From Umezawaea endophytica (GTDB lineage: Bacteria > Actinomycetota > Actinomycetes > Mycobacteriales > Pseudonocardiaceae), in the NCBI RefSeq assembly GCF_025061645.1, contig NZ_JANYMP010000001.1:261591-325590 (forward strand): a stretch of 64,000 bases of DNA. Direction: 5' to 3'. A program made the translations under genes and the position numbers. Positions 33,685-42,298 of this stretch are shown here, piece by piece (position 1 is the first letter of the stretch; the number at the start of each line of letters is the position of its first letter). The notes under the pieces were generated by a model that was not told the DNA's origin, made no database searches, and saw only the letters and a list, made by a program, of their open reading frames with translations.

Positions 33685-34443
33685 CTACCCCTTTGCCGGG
33701 TTGTCGGCGGGAACGCGAACCTCGTCGCGCTCCGAAGGAGGGGTTCCGAGGTACGCCTCGACGACCTCCGCGTTGCGGCTCACGTCCCCGAGTGAGCCAC
33801 TCGCGATCACCTGGCCCTGGTTCAGCACGACCACGTGGTCCGCCAGTGCCTCGACGGCCTGCATGACGTGCTCGATCATAACGATGGCCACGCCCTGCTC
33901 CCGGCACGTGCCGACCTGCCGGATGACCAGGTCGACCTCGTGCGGGGTGAGCCCCGCCATGACCTCGTCCAGCAGCAGGACCTTGGGCCGGGACACCATC
34001 GCCCGCGCGAAGTCGACCAGCCGGGTCAGCGCCGTCGGGATGCTGCCGAGTTGCTGGTCGCGGTACTCCCACAGCTCGAACCGCTCCAGTTCGGCGCGGG
34101 CCAGCGCGTTGGCCTCCCGGTAGCCGCGGGCCTGCCGGTAGGCCGCCACCGCGACGGATTCGAAGACGTTGAGCGCGCCGACGTTGCCCGAGATCTGGAA
34201 GGTGCGGGTGATGCCCTTGGCGAAGGCGGTGGCCGACGGCACGCCGGTCACGTCCTCGCCGTCGAGGTGGACCGTCCCCCCGTCGGGGCGCAGGACGCCG
34301 CCGATGATGTTGACCAGGGTGGACTTGCCCGCGCCGTTGGGTCCGATCAGGGCGGTGATGGAGGCCGACTCGGCGGTGAAGTTCACGTCGTGCAGGACGT
34401 GGAGCCCGCCGAAGCTCTTGGCGACGTTCGCGACGGTCAGCAT
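33685..34443 (-). CDS. livG: Branched-chain amino-acid type ABC transporter ATPase (LivG-like)
   Basis: 252 residues. Walker A GPNGAGKST (about 34-42), Q-loop TFQISGNVGALNVFESV (84-100), Walker B VLLLDEVMAGLTPHEVD (about 155-171) and the H-loop IEHVMQAVEAL. The canonical LSGGQ is replaced by IPTALTRLVDFARAM at that position, a change I note but cannot weigh. The ATG overlaps the LivM stop (TGATG). The C-terminus is LivG-like (VVEAYLGT). It is one of two ATPases of the importer. Confidence 0.87.
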   Translation of the reverse strand: MLTVANVAKSFGGLHVLHDVNFTAESASITALIGPNGAGKSTLVNIIGGVLRPDGGTVHLDGEDVTGVPSATAFAKGITRTFQISGNVGALNVFESVAVAAYRQARGYREANALARAELERFELWEYRDQQLGSIPTALTRLVDFARAMVSRPKVLLLDEVMAGLTPHEVDLVIRQVGTCREQGVAIVMIEHVMQAVEALADHVVVLNQGQVIASGSLGDVSRNAEVVEAYLGTPPSERDEVRVPADNPAKG

Positions 34444-35522
34444 CAGCCCACCCTCCCGTCGACCAGTTCGCCGACCGGTTCGGCCGCGGCGGGCGCGACC
34501 GGTTTCCGCCCGGTGCCGAACACCCGCCGCACCCCGGCCTCCCAGAGCGGCATGATCCCGCCCGTCCCGAAGCGCAGCAGCAGGATCACCACCACCGCGT
34601 AGGCGATCTGCGTGTAGCTGCTGACGTTCGCCGAGGAGACGGCGAACGAGCGCAGGAACTCCTCCAGCACGGCGATGCCGATGCCCGCGACGATCGGACC
34701 GGCGAGCGTCCCCGCTCCGCCGATGATCGAGCCGACCATCATGGCCACGCCGATCTCCACGGTCAGCACGGACTCGTAGCTGACGATCTGGACGTACTGC
34801 GCGATCAGGGTTCCGGCGATCGAGGTGAGCCCCATGCTCAGCGCCATCGCCAGCGCCTGGTTGCGGACGACCTTGATGCCCATGCTCGCGGCGATCACCG
34901 GGTCCTCCCGGATGAACGGCAGCGACCGGCCGAAGTGGGTGAACCTCATCAGCGCGGCGATCCCGATCGTGATCACGACGAGGAAGCCCAGCGTCGTGTA
35001 GTAGAAGCCGCTCGGGTCGATGTACCACATCAGGTGCGCGAAGCCCTCCTCGCTGCCCGAGTAGGAGATCCCGTTGGTGTCGCCCAGGAAGGTCCACGAG
35101 GCGGCGACGCCCGCGGCGGCCAGGCTCAGCGCGAGCGTGCCGAGCGCCAGGAAGAACGCGTTCACGCCGAACCTGCTCATCAGCAGGCTGATCAGGAACC
35201 CGACCACGGCCGAGATCAGCACGCCCACCACCAGCGCGATCCACGCGTTGACCTCGTGGCGCCAGGTCAGGACGGCGACGGAGAACGCGCCCGTGCCGAA
35301 CGCCACGATGTGCGACAGGGAGAGCTGGCCGACGTAGCCGCCCGCGATGTTCCAGGTGAAGTTGCGCAGCGCGTAGAGCAGCGCGACGAACCCCACGCCC
35401 ACCATGGGCGGCGGCACCAGGTACGGGTACACCAGCGCGAAGAGCAGCGCGACGGTGACGACGACGGCGTTGACCCTCCTCAGTGGAGTGTCGAGGTACC
35501 GCAGCGGATTCCGGAGCGTCAT
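34443..35522 (-). CDS. livM: Branched-chain amino-acid type ABC transporter permease (LivM-like)
   Basis: 359 residues with nine to ten membrane helices. The conserved LivM block GGYVGQLSLSHIVAFGTGAFSVAVL (about 60-85) and the cytoplasmic loop REDPVIAASMGIKVVRNQALAMALSMGLTSIAGTL (about 205-240) are present. The start overlaps the LivH stop (ATGA). The C-terminal tail of about 35 residues (GRKPVAPAAAEPVGELVDGRVG) is hydrophilic and variable. Confidence 0.88.
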   Translation of the reverse strand: MTLRNPLRYLDTPLRRVNAVVVTVALLFALVYPYLVPPPMVGVGFVALLYALRNFTWNIAGGYVGQLSLSHIVAFGTGAFSVAVLTWRHEVNAWIALVVGVLISAVVGFLISLLMSRFGVNAFFLALGTLALSLAAAGVAASWTFLGDTNGISYSGSEEGFAHLMWYIDPSGFYYTTLGFLVVITIGIAALMRFTHFGRSLPFIREDPVIAASMGIKVVRNQALAMALSMGLTSIAGTLIAQYVQIVSYESVLTVEIGVAMMVGSIIGGAGTLAGPIVAGIGIAVLEEFLRSFAVSSANVSSYTQIAYAVVVILLLRFGTGGIMPLWEAGVRRVFGTGRKPVAPAAAEPVGELVDGRVG

Positions 35523-36427
35523 CCCACACCCACCTTCGTCGAGGTCTCGGCCGGCTTGATCCGCGAAGCCGCCCGCACCACCAGGCCCTGCGGCCTGACC
35601 AGGATCACCAGGAAGAACAGGCCGTACACGAGCGCCGTCGCGAAGGTCCCCGGCGCGTACAGGCTGCCGAGCGCCTCGGCCAGTCCCAGCAGGACTCCCG
35701 CCGCGACCGTCCCCCACAGCGAGCCCGCGCCGCCGATGACCACGACGATGAACGCCTTGATGGTCAGTTCGAGCCCCAGCGCGGGCGACACCGGCTGGAT
35801 CGGCAGCAGCAGGCCGCCCGCGACGGCCGCGAGCCCGCAGCCGAGCGCGAAGGTCAGCCGGTAGACGCGGCGCACGTTGATGCCCACGTGGATCGCGCCG
35901 TTGAGGCTTTCCGAGCAGCCCCGGATGATCGTGCCGATCCTGGTCCGGTAGACCAGGAACGACACGGCCAGCACGAGCACGAGGCTCAGCACGCCCGCGG
36001 CCATCCGGGGTGCGCTGATCGTCACGCCGGACGAGGTGAAGGCCTCGAACGGGTACGGGTTGGGGATCGTCTCGAACGGTTCCGGGTGCAGGACCTGGAA
36101 CAGGTACTGGATGGCGATGCCCAGGCTCAGGGTGATCACGAGCTGGCTGTGGCCGCCCTTGGCCAGACCGGACTCCAGCAGGAGCCGCTGCACCAGGTAC
36201 CCGACGAGCGCGCCGCCCAGCGCCGCCACGACGACCGCCCCGAGGAAGGGGAAGAACCCCTTGGGCTCCAGGGAGAGCACGCCGTACATGCCGATGAGCA
36301 CGAAGTAGCCGTGGGCGAAGTTCACCACCCGCATGACGGTGAACACCAGGTACAGCCCGATGCCGATCAGCGAGTAGATGAGCCCCTGGAGCAGTCCGGT
36401 GGACGCGAGTTGGAGCACCGTGCTCAT
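35519..36427 (-). CDS. livH: Branched-chain amino-acid type ABC transporter permease (LivH-like)
   Basis: 302 residues with about eight membrane helices. LivH signatures: GLIYSLIGIGLYLVFTVMRVVNFAHG (about 14-40), GTIIRGCSESLNGAIHVGINVRRVYRLTF (about 165-195) and VIGGAGSLWGTVAAGVLLGLAEAL (about 235-260). It pairs with the LivM-like protein. Both ends overlap neighbouring genes by four bases. Confidence 0.88.
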   Translation of the reverse strand: MSTVLQLASTGLLQGLIYSLIGIGLYLVFTVMRVVNFAHGYFVLIGMYGVLSLEPKGFFPFLGAVVVAALGGALVGYLVQRLLLESGLAKGGHSQLVITLSLGIAIQYLFQVLHPEPFETIPNPYPFEAFTSSGVTISAPRMAAGVLSLVLVLAVSFLVYRTRIGTIIRGCSESLNGAIHVGINVRRVYRLTFALGCGLAAVAGGLLLPIQPVSPALGLELTIKAFIVVVIGGAGSLWGTVAAGVLLGLAEALGSLYAPGTFATALVYGLFFLVILVRPQGLVVRAASRIKPAETSTKVGVG

Positions 36428-37161
36428 GTGGTCACCACCCCTCCTGTCGCGGCGCTGCCGAGGTAACCGCGCCGCATCAGCTCGGAGTCGGCCAGCTCGT
36501 CGGTCGGGCCCTCGCCCGCGATGACCCCGTTCTCCAGGACGTAGGCCCTGGAGGCGAGGGCGAACGCCTGGTGCACGTTCTGCTCGACCAGCAGGACCGT
36601 CGTCCCGCGTTCGTTGATCCGCGCGATGGTGCGCATGATCGACGTGACCACCAGCGGCGCCAAGCCGAGCGACGGTTCGTCGAAGACGAGCATCTTCGGT
36701 CGGGACATCAGCCCCCGGCCGATGGCGAGCATGCTCCGCTCCCCTCCGCTGAGCGTTCCGGCGAGCTGTTCGGCGCGCTCGGCCAGCCGCGGGAACAGCT
36801 CGTAGATCTCGGCCAGCACGGTGTCGGCCGTCGTCCGGTCACCCGCCGCGATGGCGCCGAGCCGCAGGTTCTCCTCCACGGTCATGCCCGCGAACAGGTC
36901 CCGGTTCTGCGGGACCACGACCAGCCCGCGGCGGACCCGGTCCCACGGGCGGACGCCGAGCAGCGACTCCCCCTGGAACGACAGGGTCTTCGCCTTGGTG
37001 GGCAGCAGTCCCAGCACACCCTCGATCAGCGACGTCTTGCCCGCCCCGTTCGACCCGACGAGGCAGACGCACTCCCCCTCGCGGACCACCAGGTCGACCT
37101 GGTGCAGCACCTCGGACCGGCCCCGCTTCACGGTGAGGCCCTCGATCTCCAGCGTGGTCAT
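36424..37161 (-). CDS. livF: Branched-chain amino-acid type ABC transporter ATPase (LivF-like)
   Basis: 245 residues. Walker A GSNGAGKTS (about 36-44), signature LSGGERSML (about 139), Walker B MLVFDEPSLGLAP (about 156-168) and H-loop LVEQNVHQAFALASRAYVLENG, all typical of LivF. It forms the ATPase dimer with the LivG-like protein. The start is five bases past the stop of the binding-protein gene. Confidence 0.88.
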   Translation of the reverse strand: MTTLEIEGLTVKRGRSEVLHQVDLVVREGECVCLVGSNGAGKTSLIEGVLGLLPTKAKTLSFQGESLLGVRPWDRVRRGLVVVPQNRDLFAGMTVEENLRLGAIAAGDRTTADTVLAEIYELFPRLAERAEQLAGTLSGGERSMLAIGRGLMSRPKMLVFDEPSLGLAPLVVTSIMRTIARINERGTTVLLVEQNVHQAFALASRAYVLENGVIAGEGPTDELADSELMRRGYLGSAATGGVVTT

Positions 37162-37166
37162 GGCGC

Positions 37167-38492
37167 TTACTTGCTTCCGGGGCGCGGGTAGACCATCTTG
37201 GCGGTGGCGACGTTCTCCGGGTACACGGGGATGAACTCGCCGCCCTGCAACTGCGTGACGATGCCCTCGGCCTTGGTGTTCAGGCCCTTCTCGTCGAACT
37301 TCACGCCGTGGCCGATGATGTACATGCCGTTCTTGTCACCGCCCAGGCCGTCGAAGTCGACCTTGCGCAGCGCCTGCGCGATCTTCTCCGAGTCGTCCGC
37401 CGTGCCCGCGATCGTGATCGCCTCGGCGGCGACGGCGAGCGCCGAGTAGTAGCAGGCGCCGATGCCGTCCGGCTTCTGGCCGTCGTAGGCCGCCCGGTAG
37501 TCGTCGTAGAACTTCTGGGGGGAGAACTTGGAGCCCTCCTTGCCCTTCAGCTTCTCGGTCCAGTAGCTGCCCGCCAGGTCGTTCTCGGCGATGTCGCCCG
37601 CCGACTCGACGAACTTGGTGTTGGTGTTGCCGCCGAGCACGCCGACCGTGGCGCGCGGGACGAACCCGGACGCCTTGAGCGCGGGGTAGAACTGGAACGT
37701 GCCCTGCGGGTTTCCGCCGAAGATCAGCACGTCCGGGTTCGCCGCCTGCACCTTGCTCACCAGCGGCGCGTAGTCGCTCGTGGACGCCTCGTCGTAGGAG
37801 ATCGTCTCCAGGAGCCGGACGTCGGGGAACTCGTCCTTGAGGGTGCGTTCCCAGGCGGTCTTCGCCTCCGGGAAGGCGCCGAGGCTGGCGTGGACGATCA
37901 GCGCGGTTCTCACCGGGCTGCCCGCGGCCTTGGCGCCCGCCATGACGGCCCGCACCGACGCGGCGGCCCAGCCCTTGTCGGCGAGCATCGTGGGTTCGAG
38001 CTTGAACGCGTACTTGCGGCCGTCGCCGATGATCGACGCGGCGGCCTCCATCGGCACCAGCAGCGGCACCTTGATCTGGTCGGCGGTCGTCGCCGCGACG
38101 ACGGTGGGCGGGCTGGCGGACGCGCCGAGCATGATCCGACAGCCGTCCTGCACGAGCTGCTTCATCAGCGCGGGCACGGCGTCCGGCTTGGACTGGTTGT
38201 CGACGGCCTTGATCACGACCTGGCGGCCGAGGATCCCGCCGAGGCCGTTGAGGTCCTTGGCGGCCAACTGGAGCGCGTTGAGGGTCTGGGTGCCGTACGC
38301 CGCCGTGGCGCCGGTGAGCGAGGCGACGTAGCCGATGGTGATCGGGTTGCCGTCGCCGCTGCCGCCGGACGCGGACCCGCCGTCACCGCACGCGGCCAGG
38401 AAACCGGTGGCCCCCAGTGCTCCCGCCCCCATCAGGAAGCGGCGGCGGGACGCCTGGATGTCGAGCAGACCGTGGGACTTGTTGGTGGCCAT
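37167..38492 (-). CDS. livK: Branched-chain amino-acid type ABC transporter binding protein (LivK-like, Tat lipoprotein)
   Basis: 441 residues. The N-terminus has a twin-arginine stretch (QASRRRFLMGAGALGATGF) followed by a lipobox LAAC|GDG, so it is probably exported folded by Tat and lipidated. The mature part is a type-1 periplasmic-binding fold (ITIGYVASLTGATAAYGTQTLNALQLAAKDLNG..., PVDN-like VDNQSKPDAVPALMKQLVQ). LivK-like proteins bind branched amino acids but also aromatic or other carboxylates; the catabolic neighbours make a carboxylic acid or similar ligand as likely as an amino acid. ATG 38492 follows GAGAGG. It heads the five-gene transporter operon. Confidence 0.87.
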   Translation of the reverse strand: MATNKSHGLLDIQASRRRFLMGAGALGATGFLAACGDGGSASGGSGDGNPITIGYVASLTGATAAYGTQTLNALQLAAKDLNGLGGILGRQVVIKAVDNQSKPDAVPALMKQLVQDGCRIMLGASASPPTVVAATTADQIKVPLLVPMEAAASIIGDGRKYAFKLEPTMLADKGWAAASVRAVMAGAKAAGSPVRTALIVHASLGAFPEAKTAWERTLKDEFPDVRLLETISYDEASTSDYAPLVSKVQAANPDVLIFGGNPQGTFQFYPALKASGFVPRATVGVLGGNTNTKFVESAGDIAENDLAGSYWTEKLKGKEGSKFSPQKFYDDYRAAYDGQKPDGIGACYYSALAVAAEAITIAGTADDSEKIAQALRKVDFDGLGGDKNGMYIIGHGVKFDEKGLNTKAEGIVTQLQGGEFIPVYPENVATAKMVYPRPGSK

Positions 38493-38569
38493 CGTTGGTA
38501 CCTCTCGCCATTGGGAGGCGCGTCGCGCCCGAGGAGTTGTCGTGCTGTCGTGCGGGCGAAAACCCGGCC

Positions 38570-39352
38570 TCAACGACCGGTCCAGTGCGGTTTTCGCTTC
38601 TCGACGAACGCCGCGGCCCCCTCAAGCCGATCGGCGCTCGTGTACGGGCTCGGGCCCGGATCGAGGCGGAGCGCGGTCGAGATGGGCAGCGTCGAGCCCA
38701 CCCGCACCATCGCCTTGTAGCGGCGCAGGGTCACCGGCGCGCGCTCGACGAGCTGCGCCGCGATCCCGCGGGCCCGGTCGTCCAGCTCCGCGCGCGGCGC
38801 GAGCCAGTTGACCAGTCCCACCCGGTGGGCGTCGACCGCGTCGAGCGGCTCGCCCAGGTACAGCATCTGGAACGCGATCCCCATCGGCACCAGTCTCGGC
38901 AGCATCTGGCTGCCGAAGTTCGCCCCCAGCCCCACCTTCGACTCCGGCAGCATCAGCCGCGCGTCGTCGCTCGCGATGCGCAGGTCGCACGCCATCGCCA
39001 GTTCCAGGCCGCCTCCGACGACCCAGCCGTGCAGCACCGCGAGCGTCGGTTTCCCGCACTCCAGCACCGTTTCGTACAGGTTCCGGGTCGGTCCGGCCAT
39101 CGGCAGGTACGCCGCAGCGCCCGACCGGTCGTTCCCGTTCATCTGCTTCAGGTCCGCGCCCGCGCTGAACGCGCGGTCCCCGTTCGCGGTGAGCAGCACG
39201 ACCCGGACCGAGTCGTCGCGGTCCAGGTCCGCGAACACCTCGACCAGTTCGCGTTGCAGCTCGGTGCTCAACGCGTTCAGGTGGTCCGGGCGGTTCAGCG
39301 TCACCGTCGCCACGGAGTCGGCGACGTGCAGCAGCAGCGGCGGCTCGGTCAT
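38570..39352 (-). CDS. Enoyl-CoA hydratase/isomerase (both catalytic glutamates present)
   Basis: 260 residues, crotonase fold. The oxyanion hole segment AFSAGADLKQM (about 61-71) and WVVGGGLELAMACD (about 104-117) are present. The residues matching the two glutamates of rat enoyl-CoA hydratase are Glu in GGGLELAM and Glu in LPESKVGLG, so hydration of a trans-2-enoyl-CoA is plausible. ATG 39352 overlaps the stop of the small acyl-CoA dehydrogenase gene (ATGA). It is the last gene of the ligase-crotonase-dehydrogenase run. Confidence 0.86.
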   Translation of the reverse strand: MTEPPLLLHVADSVATVTLNRPDHLNALSTELQRELVEVFADLDRDDSVRVVLLTANGDRAFSAGADLKQMNGNDRSGAAAYLPMAGPTRNLYETVLECGKPTLAVLHGWVVGGGLELAMACDLRIASDDARLMLPESKVGLGANFGSQMLPRLVPMGIAFQMLYLGEPLDAVDAHRVGLVNWLAPRAELDDRARGIAAQLVERAPVTLRRYKAMVRVGSTLPISTALRLDPGPSPYTSADRLEGAAAFVEKRKPHWTGR

Positions 39353-40389
39353 CCGTCCTCCCCGGTGCCCACGCTCGCGCTGAGCCGTGGCCAGAGACCC
39401 GCCCCACCGTCCGCGATCACGCCGCGGCCCAGCAGGCCCGCCCACTCGCGGGCCGAGCCGAACTCGTCCTGCCACGCCCACAGCCGCGTGGTGAACCACG
39501 GGAGCGCGTGCTCGTCGGTGACGCCGATGGCGCCGTGGACCTGGTGCGCCCGCCTGGTCACGACCTGCGCCGCGCAACCCGCCGTGTTCTTCGCCGCCGC
39601 CGCGGCGAACGTCCGCTGCTCCGGCGAGGCGGCCGCGGCGAGGCGCACCGCCATCCCGGCGCACAGGGTCTCCTCGGCGATGGCGACCAGGTGCTGCTGC
39701 ACCGCCTGGAAGGACGAGATCGGCTTGCCGAACTGCTCGCGTTCACCGGCGTAGGTCAGCGACAGCTCCAGGACGGACTCCATCGCGCCCGCCATCGCGG
39801 CGGCGCGCAGCACGGCTCCCCGTTCCCGCAGCGCGTCCGACCCGACGGGGCTGTCCACCACGGCGTGCGCGCGGACGTCGCGGAACTCCAGGGTGTCGCG
39901 CGGCTCGCCGCCGAGGTTCACCCCGCGCCGGACCACCTGCGTCGCGGGCAGGACGACGAGCGTCGTGCCGTCCACCACCGCCGTCACGTGGTCGCTGTCG
40001 CTGCCCCACGGGACGCGGTGCAGCGTTCCGCTCACGGTCCAGCCATCGCCGTCGCGGACCACGCGCAGGTCATCGTCGGGGTGGCCGACCGCGCAGGTCG
40101 TGATCCCATCGGGCTGGTCGACGCCCGCCTCGGCCACGAGCCAGGCCGCGAGCCCCGCCGTCTCCACCAGCGGCACCGGCGCGGCGGCCCGGCCGACGGC
40201 CCGCGCCAGCACGACGAGTTCGGTGAGCCCGGCCCCGTCACCGCCGAGCGCCGTCAGCCCCGCCTTGTCCAGCAGGGTCCACAGGTCGCGCGGGAACTCG
40301 CGGCCCGCGGCGGTCCGCGCGGAGCGGTCGAAGTGCTTCGCGAAGATCGCGGCCAGCGTGTCGTCCAGCAGTTCGAGTTCGTCGCTCAT
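39349..40389 (-). CDS. Acyl-CoA dehydrogenase, smaller subunit
   Basis: 346 residues, shorter than typical acyl-CoA dehydrogenases and weaker in the N-terminal helical domain. The C-terminal domain has YAGEREQFGKPISSFQAVQQHLV and the QVHGAIGVTDEHALPWFTTRLW block. Paired large and small acyl-CoA dehydrogenases encoded side by side are known in actinobacterial steroid and side-chain degradation, where they form alpha2beta2 tetramers. By that analogy this would be the partner of the 40386-41537 product. It overlaps both neighbours by four bases. Confidence 0.83.
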   Translation of the reverse strand: MSDELELLDDTLAAIFAKHFDRSARTAAGREFPRDLWTLLDKAGLTALGGDGAGLTELVVLARAVGRAAAPVPLVETAGLAAWLVAEAGVDQPDGITTCAVGHPDDDLRVVRDGDGWTVSGTLHRVPWGSDSDHVTAVVDGTTLVVLPATQVVRRGVNLGGEPRDTLEFRDVRAHAVVDSPVGSDALRERGAVLRAAAMAGAMESVLELSLTYAGEREQFGKPISSFQAVQQHLVAIAEETLCAGMAVRLAAAASPEQRTFAAAAAKNTAGCAAQVVTRRAHQVHGAIGVTDEHALPWFTTRLWAWQDEFGSAREWAGLLGRGVIADGGAGLWPRLSASVGTGEDG

Positions 40390-41537
40390 ACCGCTCTCCG
40401 CTTCTCGCGCAGGAGGTGCTTGGCGGCGACGGTGCGCAGCACCTCGTTGGTGCCGCCGCGCAGGGTGAAGGTCGGGGCGGTGACGGTCGCCTCGGCCAGC
40501 AGCCGGTCGAACAGGTCGCCGTCCGGGTCCTGCTCGCCGCCCGCGAGGTCGCGGACGAGGTCGAGCACGTCGTGCTCGAAGGAGGTGCCGAGGTCCTTCA
40601 CCAGCGTCGCCTCGACCGCGGGCACCTGGCCCTCGTCGAGCGCCCTGGCGATGGACAGGGACATGTTGCGCAGCACCCAGTACCGGGCGGCGAGCGCGCC
40701 GAGGCGGAGTTCCGCCTCCGGACCGGCCGCCCGGCGGAAGTCCAGGAAGTACCGCAGCACCGGGAAGGTCGTGAGGAACCGGTCCGGGCCCGAGCGCTCG
40801 TAGGCCAGTTCGGAGGTGACCTGGTGCCAGCCGGAGCCGACCTCGCCGAGCACCATGTGGTCGGGGACGAAGACGTCCTCGTACACCACCTCGTTGAAGT
40901 GGTGCTGCCCGTTGAGCAGCCTGATGGGCGACACGGTGAGGCCGTCCGACCTCAGGTCGACGATGAGCTGGCTCAGGCCGACGTGCTTGCGCCCCTCCTG
41001 CGGGGACGTGCGGCACAGCGTCATCGCGTAGTGGCAGTACTGCGCGCCCGACGTCCAGACCTTGCGGCCGTTGAGCAGCCAGCCGCCGTCGGTGCGGGTC
41101 GCCCTGGTGCGCACCGACGCCAGGTCGGACCCGCTGTCGGGTTCGCTCATGCCCAGGCAGAAGAACGCGTCGCCCTTGACGATGCGGGGCAGGAACTCGC
41201 GCTTGAGCCGTTCGCTGCCGAAGCTCAGGATGACCGGCGCGGTCTGGCGGTCGGCGACCCAGTGCGCCCCGACCGGCGCGCCCGCGGCGAGCAGCTCCTC
41301 CACGACGAGGAAGCGCTCGGTCGCCGACCTCCCCGGCCCGCCGTACTCCTCGGGCACCACCATGCCGACCCAGCCGCGGGCGGCCAGCCTGCGGCTGAAC
41401 TCCGCGTCGGCGGCGGCGTTGATGCCCAGTTCGGGCAGGTAGGTCCCGCTGGGGAACTCCGCGGCCACGAACTCGCGCACCTGCGTGCGCAGGGCTTCCT
41501 CGTCGTCGGTCAGTGCCGACGGTCGGAACTCGATCAT
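40386..41537 (-). CDS. Acyl-CoA dehydrogenase, larger subunit
   Basis: 383 residues with all three acyl-CoA dehydrogenase regions: MSEPDSGSDLASVRTRATRTDGGWLLNGRKVWTSGA (about 128-163) in the middle beta-domain, and the C-terminal LRGGTNEVLRTVAAKHLL. At the position of the medium-chain catalytic Glu (EGT) the sequence reads GGT, as in many actinomycete and steroid-type enzymes whose base lies elsewhere. It probably forms a heteromer with the smaller subunit and introduces the 2,3 double bond. Both junctions are ATGA overlaps. Confidence 0.86.
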   Translation of the reverse strand: MIEFRPSALTDDEEALRTQVREFVAAEFPSGTYLPELGINAAADAEFSRRLAARGWVGMVVPEEYGGPGRSATERFLVVEELLAAGAPVGAHWVADRQTAPVILSFGSERLKREFLPRIVKGDAFFCLGMSEPDSGSDLASVRTRATRTDGGWLLNGRKVWTSGAQYCHYAMTLCRTSPQEGRKHVGLSQLIVDLRSDGLTVSPIRLLNGQHHFNEVVYEDVFVPDHMVLGEVGSGWHQVTSELAYERSGPDRFLTTFPVLRYFLDFRRAAGPEAELRLGALAARYWVLRNMSLSIARALDEGQVPAVEATLVKDLGTSFEHDVLDLVRDLAGGEQDPDGDLFDRLLAEATVTAPTFTLRGGTNEVLRTVAAKHLLREKRRAV

Positions 41538-42298
41538 CGGCCATCCCCCTCGACGGCGCCCCGGAGTCGCCGGGCCTGGGTCCAGATCTGCACGCCGCGC
41601 TCGACCTCGATGGCCGTCGACCACGGCAGCGGCGACGGGTCGGCCTCCGCGCGGAACGACTTCGCCACCCGGCGGGCCAGCACCGGGTCCCCGGCGACGC
41701 GCCCGGCCAGTTCCAGCGCCCGCGCCTCGACCGCGTCGTCGGCGACCGCCTCCCACGCGAGTCCGATGTGGACGGCGCGGGTGCCGGAGACCTCCTCGCT
41801 GAACACGCCCATCGCCGCGGCGGCCTCACGTCCGGCCACGCGGGAGGAGATGGTGAAGAACCCGCCGCCGGGGTGGATGCCCGCCTTGAGGAAGCCCGCG
41901 ATGAGCCGGGCGTCCTCGGCGACGATCCGCAGGTCGGTGGCCAGCGCCAGGTTCAGCCCGGCGCCGACCGCCGCCCCGCGCACGGCGCTGATGGTCGGGA
42001 CCTTGATCTGCCCGACCCGGTAGAACGCGCCGTAGATGTCGTCCGTCTCGGCGTAGGCGCTGTCGCTCATGGGGTCCGCGTAGGTCCCGCTCCACGAGCG
42101 GGTGTCCGCGCCGGAGCAGAACGTGCCGCCGTCGCCCCGGACCACCACGGCGCCGATGGACTGGTCGGCGTCGATCCGCTCGCAGAACTCGGTGAGCTGG
42201 TGGGACATCTTCAGCGTGAGCGCGTTCTTGATGGACGGGTTGCTGATGGTGAGGACGGCGATCCCGTGCTCGACCTCGAACCGGACCTCGGGTGTCAT
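41534..42298 (-). CDS. Crotonase-fold protein lacking both hydratase glutamates
   Basis: 254 residues. The crotonase oxyanion pattern FCSGADTRSW (about 61-70) and GAAVGAGLNLALATDLRI (about 98-115) is intact. The residue matching the first hydratase glutamate is Asn (GLNLAL), and the LPE glutamate is replaced by hydrophobic residues (AGFLKAGIHPGGG). It is thus unlikely to be a standard enoyl-CoA hydratase; an isomerase, ring-opening hydrolase or other member of this diverse superfamily is possible. It is coupled to the acyl-CoA ligase upstream and the dehydrogenase downstream. Confidence 0.82.
   Translation of the reverse strand: MTPEVRFEVEHGIAVLTISNPSIKNALTLKMSHQLTEFCERIDADQSIGAVVVRGDGGTFCSGADTRSWSGTYADPMSDSAYAETDDIYGAFYRVGQIKVPTISAVRGAAVGAGLNLALATDLRIVAEDARLIAGFLKAGIHPGGGFFTISSRVAGREAAAAMGVFSEEVSGTRAVHIGLAWEAVADDAVEARALELAGRVAGDPVLARRVAKSFRAEADPSPLPWSTAIEVERGVQIWTQARRLRGAVEGDGR

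Noticed and set aside
37167-38492. Reading the Liv-type importer as an ordinary leucine/isoleucine/valine importer
   Set aside because: The family also carries other carboxylates, and the genes sit inside a catabolic island, so I do not assign an amino-acid substrate.
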